In this document: positions 22,812-32,078 of the stretch, piece by piece | Layout: the number at the start of each line of letters is the position of its first letter | Position numbering within the stretch: position 1 is the first letter of the stretch | From: Maribacter sp. MJ134 | GTDB lineage: Bacteria; Bacteroidota; Bacteroidia; Flavobacteriales; Flavobacteriaceae | Reading direction: 5' to 3' | Assembly (NCBI RefSeq): GCF_003970695.1 | Contig: NZ_CP034570.1 | Span: 1,054,001-1,118,000, forward strand | DNA: 64,000 nt | Notes under the pieces: generated by a model | Told to the model about the DNA's origin: nothing | The model's input: only the letters and a program-made list of their open reading frames with translations | Database searches by the model: none | Position numbers and translations under genes: made by a program

Positions 22812-23408
22812 ATGTCCATAGCGCAAAGAGTGCAATTGGTAGAAAGTCTTTTTTATCAATTAGAGCTCGAAAGCGCTCAGTTTGCAAAAGCATCAGGTTT
22901 AGGTTGTGTTTCCGATTGCGGAAAATGTTGCACTTATCCTGACGTTGAGGCCTCTCCTCTAGAATTTTTACCTTGGGCCTTTCATTTATTCTTAAATGGC
23001 GAGGCCGAAAAGATGTTACAGACCCTTAGTGCTAACCAAACTACTACCTGTGTTATATACCAACCGCTCTCGGTTGTAAATCAAGGGCGTTGTAGTGATT
23101 ACAAATATCGTGGCTTGATCTGTCGTTTATTCGGGGCGGCCGCCAATACCGATAAATATGGAAAGCTGCGCTTGGCGACCTGTAAAATTATCAAAGAGGG
23201 ACAATCGGAAAACTACGATACTACTGCAAAAGCCATTGAAAAAGGAATGCAGGTTCCCATTTTTACCGAATACTACATGCAGCTAAATCAAATTGATTAT
23301 AAGCTGGGCGCTATGCTATTACCCATTAACAAGGCACTTAAAATGGCCTTGGAAGAAGTACTGCACTATTATGCCTACCGAGCATTTCCTACAGGTGATT
23401 GCGGATGA
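22812..23408 (+). CDS. YkgJ family cysteine-cluster protein
   Basis: The motif C-x3-C-x2-CC (CVSDCGKCC, residues 33-41), followed later by CVIY, CSDY and GLICRLFG, is the YkgJ/CxxCxxCC pattern thought to bind zinc or an Fe-S cluster. The 198-residue protein is cytosolic. Its function is not established. It ends the accessory island and has ordinary neighbours downstream. Confidence 0.85.
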   Translation: MSIAQRVQLVESLFYQLELESAQFAKASGLGCVSDCGKCCTYPDVEASPLEFLPWAFHLFLNGEAEKMLQTLSANQTTTCVIYQPLSVVNQGRCSDYKYRGLICRLFGAAANTDKYGKLRLATCKIIKEGQSENYDTTAKAIEKGMQVPIFTEYYMQLNQIDYKLGAMLLPINKALKMALEEVLHYYAYRAFPTGDCG

Positions 23409-23840
23409 TGAGCGATGTATAATCGTAAACGTCCCGTTAGCAGACAGTACTATTTGTATTTGAAGCATGAGACGTACGATAACGTAAAGAATAAAAATAG
23501 GGTCATGAGCAGAACATGCAAGTTTCACAACTTTATCGCTACATACCTTATAGGTTTTAGCACTGTCAGGATTACAGATATAGCAAGGCCGGTAACGTGT
23601 GATCAAACCATGAGACTTGCCAACCATCCGGTGTAAAGAAGTAATAGTTTTTGGGACTTTAGTTTATAGCTATACATCATTTTTGCAGAAGTACTTAGCT
23701 TATCATTAGATGCTAAAACGTGGAAGAAAAAACACTTGATTTTTACAATTTACCGATTTTTCCTACGTTTTAAAAGGAACCTTTTGCAGGCACCTAAAAG
23801 CGATGTATTTTCCCCAACGAAAACCAAATCTTAATATAGT
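23409..23840. other. Intergenic region
   Basis: No supported gene lies in these 432 bases. A frame at 23415-23636 encodes an unremarkable basic peptide without signal or motif and is probably chance. An imperfect inverted repeat (AAAACGTGGAAGAAAAA near 23712 against TTTTTCCTACGTTTT near 23757) could form a hairpin, but there is no T run in the right place. Confidence 0.5.
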
Positions 23841-26800
23841 TTGAGACTACAGTACGTTCTACCCTTATTTTTTCTATTGATAGCCACCCATATAAATGCC
23901 CAAAAAGAAGCGGCAATTTGGTATTTTGGTGAAAATGCCGGGCTGGACTTCAACTCTGGAACACCGGTCGCGTTAACGGACGGCCAAATAAATACCCGAG
24001 AAGGATGTGCCACCATTTCCGATACCAACGGTAATCTCCTGTTTTATACCGATGGTGTTACCGTTTGGAACAGAAACCACCTCATAATGCCCAATGGCAC
24101 AGATTTAAAGGGTGATATCTCAAGTACGCAATCCGCTATCATCGTGCCAAAATCTGATGAACCTAATGTTTTCTTCTTGTTCACCGTTGATGAAGCTGGT
24201 GGACCCAATGGGTTGCAATATAGTGTAGTCGACATGAATCTTGATGGAGGTATGGGCGATATTACCGCTCAAAAAGAAATTCCATTGATTAGTCCCGTAA
24301 GTGAAAAAGTTACTGCTGTTGCCCATGCGAACGGGCAAGGCGTTTGGGTCATTACCCGTTCCTATGGCGGTAATTCTTATTATAGCTTTCTAGTGGATGC
24401 TTCTGGCGTTAATACCGTACCCGTTGTGACCAATATTGGACCATCGCTTCCACTAGGTGAATACACAACTTTAGGATACATGAAAACTTCTCCCGACGGA
24501 AAGTTTTTGGTCTCCCTAACGGATAATGATGCTCAGGTAGACCTGATGCGCTTTAATGCCGCAACCGGTACCTTGAGTGACCATATCTCATTAAAAGGTT
24601 TTTTTGATGCTAATAGAATCGCCGCAGGTAATAGACCCTATGGCGGGGAATTTTCTCCGAACGGTAAAGTGTTGTATATAGCTACAAGATATAATTTATC
24701 ACAGTTTGATCTTAGCACCTATGATCAAAATACGATCATCGCCTCCGGTCTTGTTTTAAAATCCAGAGAATTCTATTATAAGGGTGCACTGCAAATGGGG
24801 ATTGATGGAAAGATTTATGAAGCTATACGTTACTATGGATATTTGAACGCCATTAATAATCCAAACGTTTTGGGTGTAGGATGCGATTATCAGGTCGATG
24901 CTGTTTCTTTAGGCCCAAGTGGAAAAGGAATTCTAGGCCTCCCCCCCTTTATATCGTCCTTCTTCTATGTAGGTATTGAAGCGGAAAACCTTTGTTTAGG
25001 CGATACTACGGAGTTTAAAATCGATGTTTCGGAACCGATAACAGCTATATCATGGGATTTTGGAGATGGCAATACCTCCACCACTGAAAATCCAAGTCAC
25101 ACCTACAGCAGTGCAGGGGACTATACGGTTTCGGTTACTGTCACTACAGCATCCGATAGTACAATGGAAACAAAGGACATTACAATTTCTGAAATCCCCG
25201 TGGCTACAATATTAGGAGACATAACAGGTTGTATTATCCAGAACACCTACAATATCGACCTCTACTCCTTCAATTCTTCGGTATTGGACACACAGGACCC
25301 CGCTAATTTTTCCGTCAACTATTTTTTATCTCAGACGGACGCGGATACCAACATGAATCCTTTGGAGAACACTCATTCGTTTCCCATGGGTACCACCCCT
25401 GTCTATATAAGGGTTTCAAATAAAAACAATATAGATTGCTACACGACTACACAATTCAATATTATTGCAAGACAATCCCCTGTTATAGACACCGTTTCGG
25501 ATTGGACGGTCTGTGATGATGACACGGATGGAGTATACACTTTTGACCTATCCCAGAAAAACAATGAAATTTTCAACGGGCAGGATGAAACAATATTTGA
25601 GCTACTGTACTTCGCCTCCCAAACCGATGCTGACGCCGGTACCAATGCCCTACCGTTTAGTTACACGAATACAACGGCAATGGAAGAAATCTTCTTTAGA
25701 TTTCAGAACAGCACCTACCCCACCTGTTACAGAACAGGTAGCTTTATGGTAGCGGTGAATGCCGGAGTCCTAGCCAATACACCGAACGATATGGAGGTCT
25801 GCGATACCGACAATGATGGCTTTTTCACTTTTCAACTTAGCAATACCGAAACGGAAATCGTTGGCACACAGAACGCGGCCAGCTTAAGCATTAGTTACCA
25901 TAATTCCTTGGCAGATGCCGAAAGTAATACCGCACCACTGCCCGATTCCTTCACAAATACAACGGCATACGGTCAAACAATTTATGCACGGGTCCAGAAC
26001 GTATCGGACCCCACCTGCTACGAAACCACTTCGTTCGAGCTTATCGTCAACGATACACCAATAATACAAGAAGTAACGGGTTGGACAGTTTGCGATACGG
26101 ATAACAACGGTAGTTACAGCTTTATTTTTAATGAAAAGGACCAAGAAATTCTTGGGGGTCAGAATCCATCCGATTTTTCGCTCCGTTATTTTGAAACACA
26201 AACGGATGCGGATCTGTCGCAAAACGAGATCACGGGTCCTTATGAGAATACGAGTAATCCGCAGACCGTATTCTACCGTTTGGAAAACGTTTCCAGCACT
26301 GTCTGTTATGTAACGGAAAGTTTTGATATTGAAGTATTCGATACGCCATTTGCCCTATCCCCTGCGCCGATTGTACTATGCGATACTAATGACAATGGAC
26401 TACAGATGATAGACCTTACGCAAAAGAATATTGAAATACTGGGCACTCAAGACGAAGCGGATTTTAACGTAAGGTATTTTACCGATCGGTCGGATGCGGA
26501 AAACAATACCAACGCCATTAACGCTACCTCTTATGCGAACACACAAACCCAGGAAACACTTTATGCAAGGGTAGAGCGCATCGGTCTGGAATATTGTAGC
26601 GCAATAACCTCTCTTGAACTGATCATTAATCCACTGCCCCGACCGGTGCTGGAAGAACGCTATGTTATATGTCCCGATAGTCCAACATTACTTATTGATG
26701 GTGGGGCCTTTGATTCTTGGTCATGGAAAAATTCTGACGGAATTGAAATTTCAGACCTCAGAGAATTCAATGTTGAAGAACTAGGCGAATACGAATTGAC

Positions 26801-27332
26801 CGTAACTCAAAATTTGAACGGTATCACCTGTGAGAATTCCATACGTTTTGAAGTATTATCCTCCGGTGCACCGGAAACGATGACCGTAGAAACCAATGGT
26901 TTTTCCGACCAGATAGAAGTACGCGTTTCGGTCACGGGAACAGGACCGTTTGAATATTCGGTAGACGGAGAAATTTTTCAATCGAGCAATACGTTCATTG
27001 TTTTCCCTGGAATGTATACCGTTTTTGTTAGGGATATGTTAGAATGCCGTACCCTTAGCCAAGAAATCGTTGCTATGGGCTATCAAAAATTCTTTTCCCC
27101 TAATGGTGATGGTGTACACGATAACTGGAATATTATAGGTGCCGGTCTTTTTCCCAATGCACAGCTATACATCTATGATAGATATGGCAAACTTTTAAAG
27201 CAATTATCTCCCCAGGGTCTTGGTTGGGACGGCACCTATTCCGGGCAATTGATGCCCTCTTCGGATTACTGGTTCCGCTTCTTATATGACGAGGAGAAAG
27301 TTTATAGTGGGCACTTTACGTTAAAGCGTTAA
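23841..27332 (+). CDS. T9SS type B surface protein with PKD and tandem repeat domains
   Basis: The start is TTG 23841, because only this start gives the signal peptide (LQYVLPLFFLLIATHINAQ). Residues 22-370 form a beta-propeller-like segment (IWYFGENAGLDF, ISDTNGNLLFYTDG). A PKD domain with ISWDFGDGNTSTTENPSHTY follows at about 400-450. Then come about five divergent repeats of 85 residues that begin with CDTDNDG-like words, contain a LSISYHNSLADAES-type strand, and end with a TCYET-type cysteine. The last 85 residues (FFSPNGDGVHDNW, YDRYGKLLKQL, GWDGTYSG, GHFTLKR) are the gliding-motility-type C-terminal signal for type IX secretion. It is probably a surface adhesin. Confidence 0.95.
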   Translation: MRLQYVLPLFFLLIATHINAQKEAAIWYFGENAGLDFNSGTPVALTDGQINTREGCATISDTNGNLLFYTDGVTVWNRNHLIMPNGTDLKGDISSTQSAIIVPKSDEPNVFFLFTVDEAGGPNGLQYSVVDMNLDGGMGDITAQKEIPLISPVSEKVTAVAHANGQGVWVITRSYGGNSYYSFLVDASGVNTVPVVTNIGPSLPLGEYTTLGYMKTSPDGKFLVSLTDNDAQVDLMRFNAATGTLSDHISLKGFFDANRIAAGNRPYGGEFSPNGKVLYIATRYNLSQFDLSTYDQNTIIASGLVLKSREFYYKGALQMGIDGKIYEAIRYYGYLNAINNPNVLGVGCDYQVDAVSLGPSGKGILGLPPFISSFFYVGIEAENLCLGDTTEFKIDVSEPITAISWDFGDGNTSTTENPSHTYSSAGDYTVSVTVTTASDSTMETKDITISEIPVATILGDITGCIIQNTYNIDLYSFNSSVLDTQDPANFSVNYFLSQTDADTNMNPLENTHSFPMGTTPVYIRVSNKNNIDCYTTTQFNIIARQSPVIDTVSDWTVCDDDTDGVYTFDLSQKNNEIFNGQDETIFELLYFASQTDADAGTNALPFSYTNTTAMEEIFFRFQNSTYPTCYRTGSFMVAVNAGVLANTPNDMEVCDTDNDGFFTFQLSNTETEIVGTQNAASLSISYHNSLADAESNTAPLPDSFTNTTAYGQTIYARVQNVSDPTCYETTSFELIVNDTPIIQEVTGWTVCDTDNNGSYSFIFNEKDQEILGGQNPSDFSLRYFETQTDADLSQNEITGPYENTSNPQTVFYRLENVSSTVCYVTESFDIEVFDTPFALSPAPIVLCDTNDNGLQMIDLTQKNIEILGTQDEADFNVRYFTDRSDAENNTNAINATSYANTQTQETLYARVERIGLEYCSAITSLELIINPLPRPVLEERYVICPDSPTLLIDGGAFDSWSWKNSDGIEISDLREFNVEELGEYELTVTQNLNGITCENSIRFEVLSSGAPETMTVETNGFSDQIEVRVSVTGTGPFEYSVDGEIFQSSNTFIVFPGMYTVFVRDMLECRTLSQEIVAMGYQKFFSPNGDGVHDNWNIIGAGLFPNAQLYIYDRYGKLLKQLSPQGLGWDGTYSGQLMPSSDYWFRFLYDEEKVYSGHFTLKR

Positions 27333-27807
27333 GATTGAAGAATTACATTTTTTGATTTATAAAACTATTATATGGAACCTTCTAATTGATTCATCACAAA
27401 AGGTCAACGGCCGATAACCAAGTTTTTTCACTATTTAGAAGCATTTCGTCTCCTGCAGGTAAAAGTAAATTACGTCAGATTTAGATGGCTACGAATTCTG
27501 AAAGAAAATGTTTTTCGTTTGAAGCAATTCTCGGGACAATTATTAGCTCCATTATCACGTAAGCCCATATAACTATCCAAGAAATAATGTACCTTGTTTC
27601 TATGCTTCCGAAGAGTATGTCCTTAAATTTATAATAAATCAAACCTCATTATGAAAAGAACCTTACCACTTATGTTGCTATTATTTTTGGTAAGGGTAAC
27701 CATGTGTAAGAAAAATGAGGTGGTTATCGGTTATCCCCTTATGCGCTGATAGTTTTATTTAAGTCACAATCCCTCGTTATCGCGTTAGTGAAAGCGCCAT
27801 ACTGTAC
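27333..27807. other. Intergenic region with a possible lipoprotein remnant
   Basis: Most of this stretch is featureless. A 32-codon frame from ATG 27651 reads like a lipoprotein signal (MKRTLPLMLLLFLV then a Cys after VTM) but stops after ten further residues at 27747. It is either a remnant of a lost lipoprotein gene or a chance frame. Confidence 0.4.
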
Positions 27808-27815
27808 TATCTTTG
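27808..27815 (+). promoter_or_regulatory. -7 promoter element of the zinc-ribbon operon
   Basis: TATCTTTG matches TANNTTTG exactly and is followed by GCAGTAAG and the ATG at 27823. The very short leader is like that of other flavobacterial genes. No clear -33 TTG is seen. Confidence 0.55.
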
Positions 27816-27822
27816 CAGTAAG

Positions 27823-28137
27823 ATGGGCAACGAAACCTATAGAAGATGCAATAACTGCGGGGAAGTATCCTTGAACGAGGATTATTGCCCCAATTGCGGT
27901 AACATCGTTAACATTACCCTAAAACGGGAACTGGAGCGCAAAGCAAAGGTTCTAGAACGGCAAAAATCACAGGCGGACCCAAAAAAGAAAAGCGCGGTAA
28001 CACGCTTTCTGGAAGACGTCAAGGACCATGAGAATCTCATCATCCGGTATGTAGCACGTTTCTTCTATTCCATTTGGTTGGTGGTCATCGCTATCGGGTC
28101 GTTTTTGGCCTTATTGTTCGGTTATATCGCTGCATAA
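27823..28137 (+). CDS. Zinc-ribbon protein with C-terminal membrane segment
   Basis: Two CxxC pairs (CNNCGE and CPNCGN, residues 9-25) form a rubredoxin-like zinc ribbon. A basic helix (residues 33-60, KRELERKAKVLERQK) and a hydrophobic segment of about 24 residues at the C terminus (YSIWLVVIAIGSFLALLFGY) follow. The protein should be anchored in the inner membrane with the ribbon in the cytosol. The function is unknown. The TAA overlaps the next ATG (TAATG), so the pair is coupled. Confidence 0.75.
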   Translation: MGNETYRRCNNCGEVSLNEDYCPNCGNIVNITLKRELERKAKVLERQKSQADPKKKSAVTRFLEDVKDHENLIIRYVARFFYSIWLVVIAIGSFLALLFGYIAA

Positions 28138-28523
28138 TGTTAAAGGCTTGTGGCATAACATATGTGAAACGTTTTTATTTTCCAGTATTTGTAATCATAG
28201 CGCTCGTAGTGTACACTTTACAACGGTTTTCCGTTGCCTTACCATCCCTCATCAATAACTATTTGAACGATTTGCTCTGTATGCCCATTGTCCTAAAAAT
28301 AGCGCAGCTTGCAGTGCGTTACCTTAAAAAAGATGGTAGTATACAACTTCCCATAGCACTTGTAGGCATCCTCGCTCTAGGCTACGCTTGCTATTTTGAA
28401 TGGTTTTTGCCACAGTTTAATTCGCGGTATACCGCAGATGGCATTGATGTATTCCTCTATTTCATGGGTGCTTTGTTTTTTGTTGTGGTAGAACGTTATA
28501 ACCGTTATTTTAGTAGGGAATAA
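28137..28523 (+). CDS. Small polytopic membrane protein
   Basis: ATG 28137 shares a base with the upstream stop; the longer frame from 28074 lies inside the zinc-ribbon gene and is rejected. The 128-residue product has hydrophobic segments near residues 14-27, 77-92 and 104-117, with polar loops containing LPSLINNYLNDLL. It looks like the magnesium-citrate or exosortase-like small membrane proteins of Flavobacteriia, but I cannot name a family. It is the second gene of a likely three-gene operon. Confidence 0.65.
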   Translation: MLKACGITYVKRFYFPVFVIIALVVYTLQRFSVALPSLINNYLNDLLCMPIVLKIAQLAVRYLKKDGSIQLPIALVGILALGYACYFEWFLPQFNSRYTADGIDVFLYFMGALFFVVVERYNRYFSRE

Positions 28524-28533
28524 AAAGAACACT

Positions 28534-29142
28534 GTGACAAGCACTTTACGTATCATAACTACCCATCTTAAAAAGATATTTTTCGTAAGCATTTTAGTTG
28601 TTGGTCTTGGCTGTAAGGATAAACAACAAACAGCTAGTCAACTGGTGAGTGCTTATTACGAGGGTTTTGTTAAGGGCGATTACGAACAGATTAAAAGCAC
28701 GCTTTCCGATAGTTTGGTCACCACCGAGGGCGATTTTACGATGCCTTTTTCCCGGGAGAGTTATTACGAGAAATTTAAGTGGGATTCGGTTTTTAGGCCC
28801 GTGTACCGATTAAAGGATATTCGCATTGAGGACGACGTAGCCATTGCCAAAGTCGCTGTAACTTCCCCTAGATTGGTTTTCTTGAAGAATAGCCCCATGA
28901 CCTGTGTTTATCGATTTCAGTTTGAACAAGGAAAAATAGCCCAAATCGATAATTTGGAATGTCCGGATGCGAAATGGAAACTATGGGAAAAAGGAGTGAA
29001 TGAATTGGTACAATGGACTAAAGTGCATCATCCTGAATTGGACGGATTTATCAACGACCTGACCATGAATGGCGCTCAAAAATACATGAAAGCGATTCGC
29101 TTGTATGAAAGTCGTCCTAGTTCCAATTCAATCGAACGTTAA
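28534..29142 (+). CDS. Lipoprotein of the DUF3887/NTF2-like type
   Basis: It starts at GTG 28534, 11 bases after the upstream stop. The leader ends in VVGLGC (Cys27), a lipobox. The mature part starts with ASQLVSAYYEGFVKGDYEQIKST, which is the usual opening of NTF2-like DUF3887/DUF4019 domains, followed by an antiparallel sheet pattern (AIAKVAVTS, CVYRFQFEQGKI). The function is unknown. By position it belongs with the zinc-ribbon and membrane protein genes. Confidence 0.7.
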   Translation: MTSTLRIITTHLKKIFFVSILVVGLGCKDKQQTASQLVSAYYEGFVKGDYEQIKSTLSDSLVTTEGDFTMPFSRESYYEKFKWDSVFRPVYRLKDIRIEDDVAIAKVAVTSPRLVFLKNSPMTCVYRFQFEQGKIAQIDNLECPDAKWKLWEKGVNELVQWTKVHHPELDGFINDLTMNGAQKYMKAIRLYESRPSSNSIER

Positions 29143-29145
29143 CTA

Positions 29146-29286
29146 CTAATGCTGCTTTCTAGCCCTTCTATTGCGGCTACTTCTAAAATTTCTACTATCC
29201 TTGGTCATGTACGAAAATAAACCCAGTGCCGCGGCAACGAGCGTTACGGTAACCATAAGATAGATTGCTTCGTTTGGTATTTCCAT
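29146..29286 (-). CDS. 46-residue single-TM small protein
   Basis: On the - strand ATG at 29286 opens 46 codons ending in TAG at 29146. A hydrophobic segment (IYLMVTVTLVAAALGLFSYM) is followed by a strongly basic tail rich in Arg and Ser (RSSRNRRARKQH). This is a plausible positive-inside single-pass protein. It ends 4 bases from the convergent lipoprotein stop. The family is not recognised. Confidence 0.5.
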   Translation of the reverse strand: MEIPNEAIYLMVTVTLVAAALGLFSYMTKDSRNFRSSRNRRARKQH

Positions 29287-29358
29287 ATGGTAATATACGA
29301 ATATTCAGGGAATTCAACCTTCTTTTTGATTGATTTATAGCCAGTTAGGTAGTATTAC

Positions 29359-29976
29359 CTACAGGAGATAGAAAAGATTCCCCAGTCCTACTACACCAGT
29401 TAAGCAACCTATGATAAAGTTCATTTTTGTGGCTGCGGTGGTTAGTCTATCTTCTATTCTACTGGCAACGGTGGCATATACTGCGTAAATGGTAAATGAA
29501 CCGATGGTAGAGCCGATAGAAAAGTAAAAACTGTTAAAAAGGGAATATTCAAAATAATCCAGCCCTATCAAAAAGGAAATAGTCGTAAAGTAAAAAGGTA
29601 TGGCAAAAGTATTCAAAAGGGACATCCCTATACCATGTATATATGCTTTGGATTTCTCTATTTCCACTTTCTTTAACTGTCCCTTAGACTTAAAATGCAA
29701 TCGAAAAAAATTTAGGGATAATAGGATGAGAATACCGGTACCTATCATCTGTATGATGGTAATATATTCCGAGTTCTTCATGAGTACACTGGCAAAATAC
29801 GCCCCAATGTTCGCCTGAAAGAAAAGTACTGTTGCGAAACCCCCTATAAGGTACAAAGCCGATTTGCGTCCACTTTTAAGACTGAATTTAACTACGGTAA
29901 GGTTTAAAAAACTAGGGCTTATGCTACCCGATGCAGCGATAATAAATCCAAAAAATAAACATGTAAAAAATACCAT
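29359..29976 (-). CDS. LysE/RhtB family transporter
   Basis: The 205-residue protein is hydrophobic, with about six membrane segments. It starts with the family-like SGSISPSFLNL motif in place of the usual GPG region and has a basic loop (residues 88-105) after the third segment. LysE-type proteins export amino acids or similar small molecules. The substrate cannot be told. It stands alone on the - strand. Confidence 0.75.
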   Translation of the reverse strand: MVFFTCLFFGFIIAASGSISPSFLNLTVVKFSLKSGRKSALYLIGGFATVLFFQANIGAYFASVLMKNSEYITIIQMIGTGILILLSLNFFRLHFKSKGQLKKVEIEKSKAYIHGIGMSLLNTFAIPFYFTTISFLIGLDYFEYSLFNSFYFSIGSTIGSFTIYAVYATVASRIEDRLTTAATKMNFIIGCLTGVVGLGNLFYLL

Positions 29977-30161
29977 AAGTGATTTCTAATTGCAAAGAAA
30001 AAGATTCTGGCGCGCTATTCTTACCGCGTATCCTAGGAATTGTAATGCGAAAGGAATTCGTAACGTTGGGGAGACCTAAAAGAACACCCGCATCCGCTTA
30101 CTTGTTTGGATAACCAAAGAATAGCGTAATTTGTAAGTCAATAAGGTCATCCTAAACACCA

Positions 30162-30692
30162 ATGATTATGCGATATTTCAGTATACTAATGTTCTTCCTG
30201 TTATCCATCTGTTGTAAAAGTGAACCTGCGCTAAAAACCCCAGAGATATTATGGCAAGACTATATCACCGCATATCCCGAGTACGCCACCACTGCCATGC
30301 CGGATGCCGATTTTTTTCACAATAACGAGGCGGATGCGAATAGGCTGGGAAAGCTTATCCTAGAAGGAGAAAAGACTGCGGCTTCCTCGCTATATTGGCT
30401 TTATCAAGAGTATAAGGTGGATGTTCCCCGCCCAGGCGATATGCAAATCGTGACCGATTTTGAGGGTAATGCCCTGGCGATTATAGCAACCGTACAAGTA
30501 GATACTGTCCCGTTTCACAAAGTCTCACCGGAATATGCCGCTACGGATATGGGCACCACTGAGCAACCGCTTGAAAAATGGAAAAAAACGCATTGGGCTT
30601 TTTTTGAATCCTTCTTAGCCGAAAGCGGAGAACAACCAACGGAGGATATGCTTATTGTCTGTGAACGCTTTAAAAAGGTATGGCCAGAATAG
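30162..30692 (+). CDS. ASCH-domain lipoprotein
   Basis: A lipoprotein signal ends in LSICC (residues 15-19); the start may be ATG 30162 or 30168. Residues 55-175 form an ASCH domain of the YhfF type: EGEKTAASSLYWLY, PRPGDMQIVTD, ATVQVDTVPFHKV and the HWAFFE helix. ASCH/PUA-like domains normally bind RNA or modified nucleosides in the cytosol, for example the YqfB amidohydrolase for N4-acetylcytidine. A lipid-anchored exported member is unusual and suggests a small-molecule substrate in the periplasm. Confidence 0.82.
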   Translation: MIMRYFSILMFFLLSICCKSEPALKTPEILWQDYITAYPEYATTAMPDADFFHNNEADANRLGKLILEGEKTAASSLYWLYQEYKVDVPRPGDMQIVTDFEGNALAIIATVQVDTVPFHKVSPEYAATDMGTTEQPLEKWKKTHWAFFESFLAESGEQPTEDMLIVCERFKKVWPE

Positions 30693-30779
30693 GCTAAAGT
30701 ATCAAGCTGTAGTCAGATATATTTTAGATAATATTCAACAAATTATCTCTATTTTTAGAATTCATCAAAATAGCTATTA

Positions 30780-32078
30780 ATGAAAAGATTACCCTTATTT
30801 TTCCTCGTACTCCTATGCACCAATCTATTTGGTCAGGAAGCCATGCGCCGTTGGCGTAAAATGAATCAAGTACGGCAAGATAAATTTGATTTGGTCTTAC
30901 CCTCTGCCATGAGGGAAAACAACATAGACATGTGGATTGTGACCAATAGAGAAGGTAATCTAGACCCCTTGTATGCCGATATGGGCGAAGGCTACGTTAC
31001 CGCAAATGCGTATTATATCTTTTATGATACAGGTGAAGAACGTATAGAACGTGCAGCGTTGGGTGTAGGGGGCTATTTGCTGAAGGAAGGTGGTGCGTAC
31101 GACTATTTTGGTGCAGCGGACGAATTGAAGGAGTTCGTTCAGAAACGAAATCCCAAAACCATTGGTCTTAATATCTCTAAAAACTTTGGAGGAGCGGACG
31201 GACTCACCCACTCAGCTTATCTAGAGCTTTCGGAAATTCTGGGTGAGGATTATGCCAAGCGTTTTGTTTCCGCTGAAAAATTGGTATCTGATTTTCGTTC
31301 GCGTCGTGTGGCCAGTGAAATTGCCATATACGGTGAGGCAGGTGAATTCTCCTATACCATTGCCGAAAGGGCTTTTTCTAACGAGGTAATTACGCCCGGG
31401 GTCACTACCTTGGAAGACGTGGCCTGGTTCATGAAAGAGGAGCAGTATAAAAATAATCTGGGTTCTTCCTTTGGAATGCCTTCTGTTTATATAACGGGTC
31501 CAGATGGTGTTGTGGCCACCTCTAGCGACCGTATCATACAACGGGGTGATGTGCTAATGTTGGATTGGGGCGTTGGCCTTATGAACATGTTTACCGATAT
31601 GAAACGTATGGCCTACGTATTAAAAGAGGGCGAAACCGAAGTTCCCGCAGGCATTAAGAATGCTTTTGACCAAGGGGTAAAGGTTCGGGATATTATCAAA
31701 AAAACGATACAACCCGGTGTAACGGCGCAAAAGGCAGAAGATGCGGTATATGCGGCCTTGACCAAAGCGGGGTTCAACAAAATGAAAGGTTTTAATAAAT
31801 ATACCGATTTGGATAAGACCGATGTTATTATCGGCTGTCACTCCGTTGGCAACTGGGGACACGGAATTGGTCCGTCTATCGCGTTTTTCAATCCCGTACG
31901 TTTGGGGTATGAGCTAAAACCTTCAAATCTGATATCCATTGAACTGTTCGCTTATACCAAAGTTCCGGAATGGGGCGGTAAAAAACTGCGTGTTCCTTTA
32001 GAGGATGATGCGGTCATTACCGAACGTGGTATTGAGTGGTTGTACCCTATAAATCCTAAGGTGTTGGTGATTAAGTGA
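30780..32078 (+). CDS. Exported M24 family metallopeptidase (Xaa-Pro aminopeptidase-like)
   Basis: A signal peptide (LPLFFLVLLCTNLFGQ) precedes a creatinase-type N domain (residues 25-165) and a pita-bread catalytic domain (residues 170-432). The five metal ligands are present: D in MLDWGVG, D in FTDMKR eleven residues later, H in NWGHGIG, E in SIELFAY and E in VITERG. The enzyme would remove N-terminal residues before proline in the periplasm. Alternatively it acts on non-peptide substrates, as some creatinase relatives do. REP-like repeats follow the gene. Confidence 0.9.
   Translation: MKRLPLFFLVLLCTNLFGQEAMRRWRKMNQVRQDKFDLVLPSAMRENNIDMWIVTNREGNLDPLYADMGEGYVTANAYYIFYDTGEERIERAALGVGGYLLKEGGAYDYFGAADELKEFVQKRNPKTIGLNISKNFGGADGLTHSAYLELSEILGEDYAKRFVSAEKLVSDFRSRRVASEIAIYGEAGEFSYTIAERAFSNEVITPGVTTLEDVAWFMKEEQYKNNLGSSFGMPSVYITGPDGVVATSSDRIIQRGDVLMLDWGVGLMNMFTDMKRMAYVLKEGETEVPAGIKNAFDQGVKVRDIIKKTIQPGVTAQKAEDAVYAALTKAGFNKMKGFNKYTDLDKTDVIIGCHSVGNWGHGIGPSIAFFNPVRLGYELKPSNLISIELFAYTKVPEWGGKKLRVPLEDDAVITERGIEWLYPINPKVLVIK

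Noticed and set aside
23415-23636. A 73-codon frame after the YkgJ gene
   Set aside because: No signal, motif or composition bias; overlapped by an equally long antisense frame.
27651-27749. A 32-codon frame with a lipoprotein-like signal
   Set aside because: It stops ten residues after the putative lipid Cys, too short for a working lipoprotein; reported only as a possible remnant.
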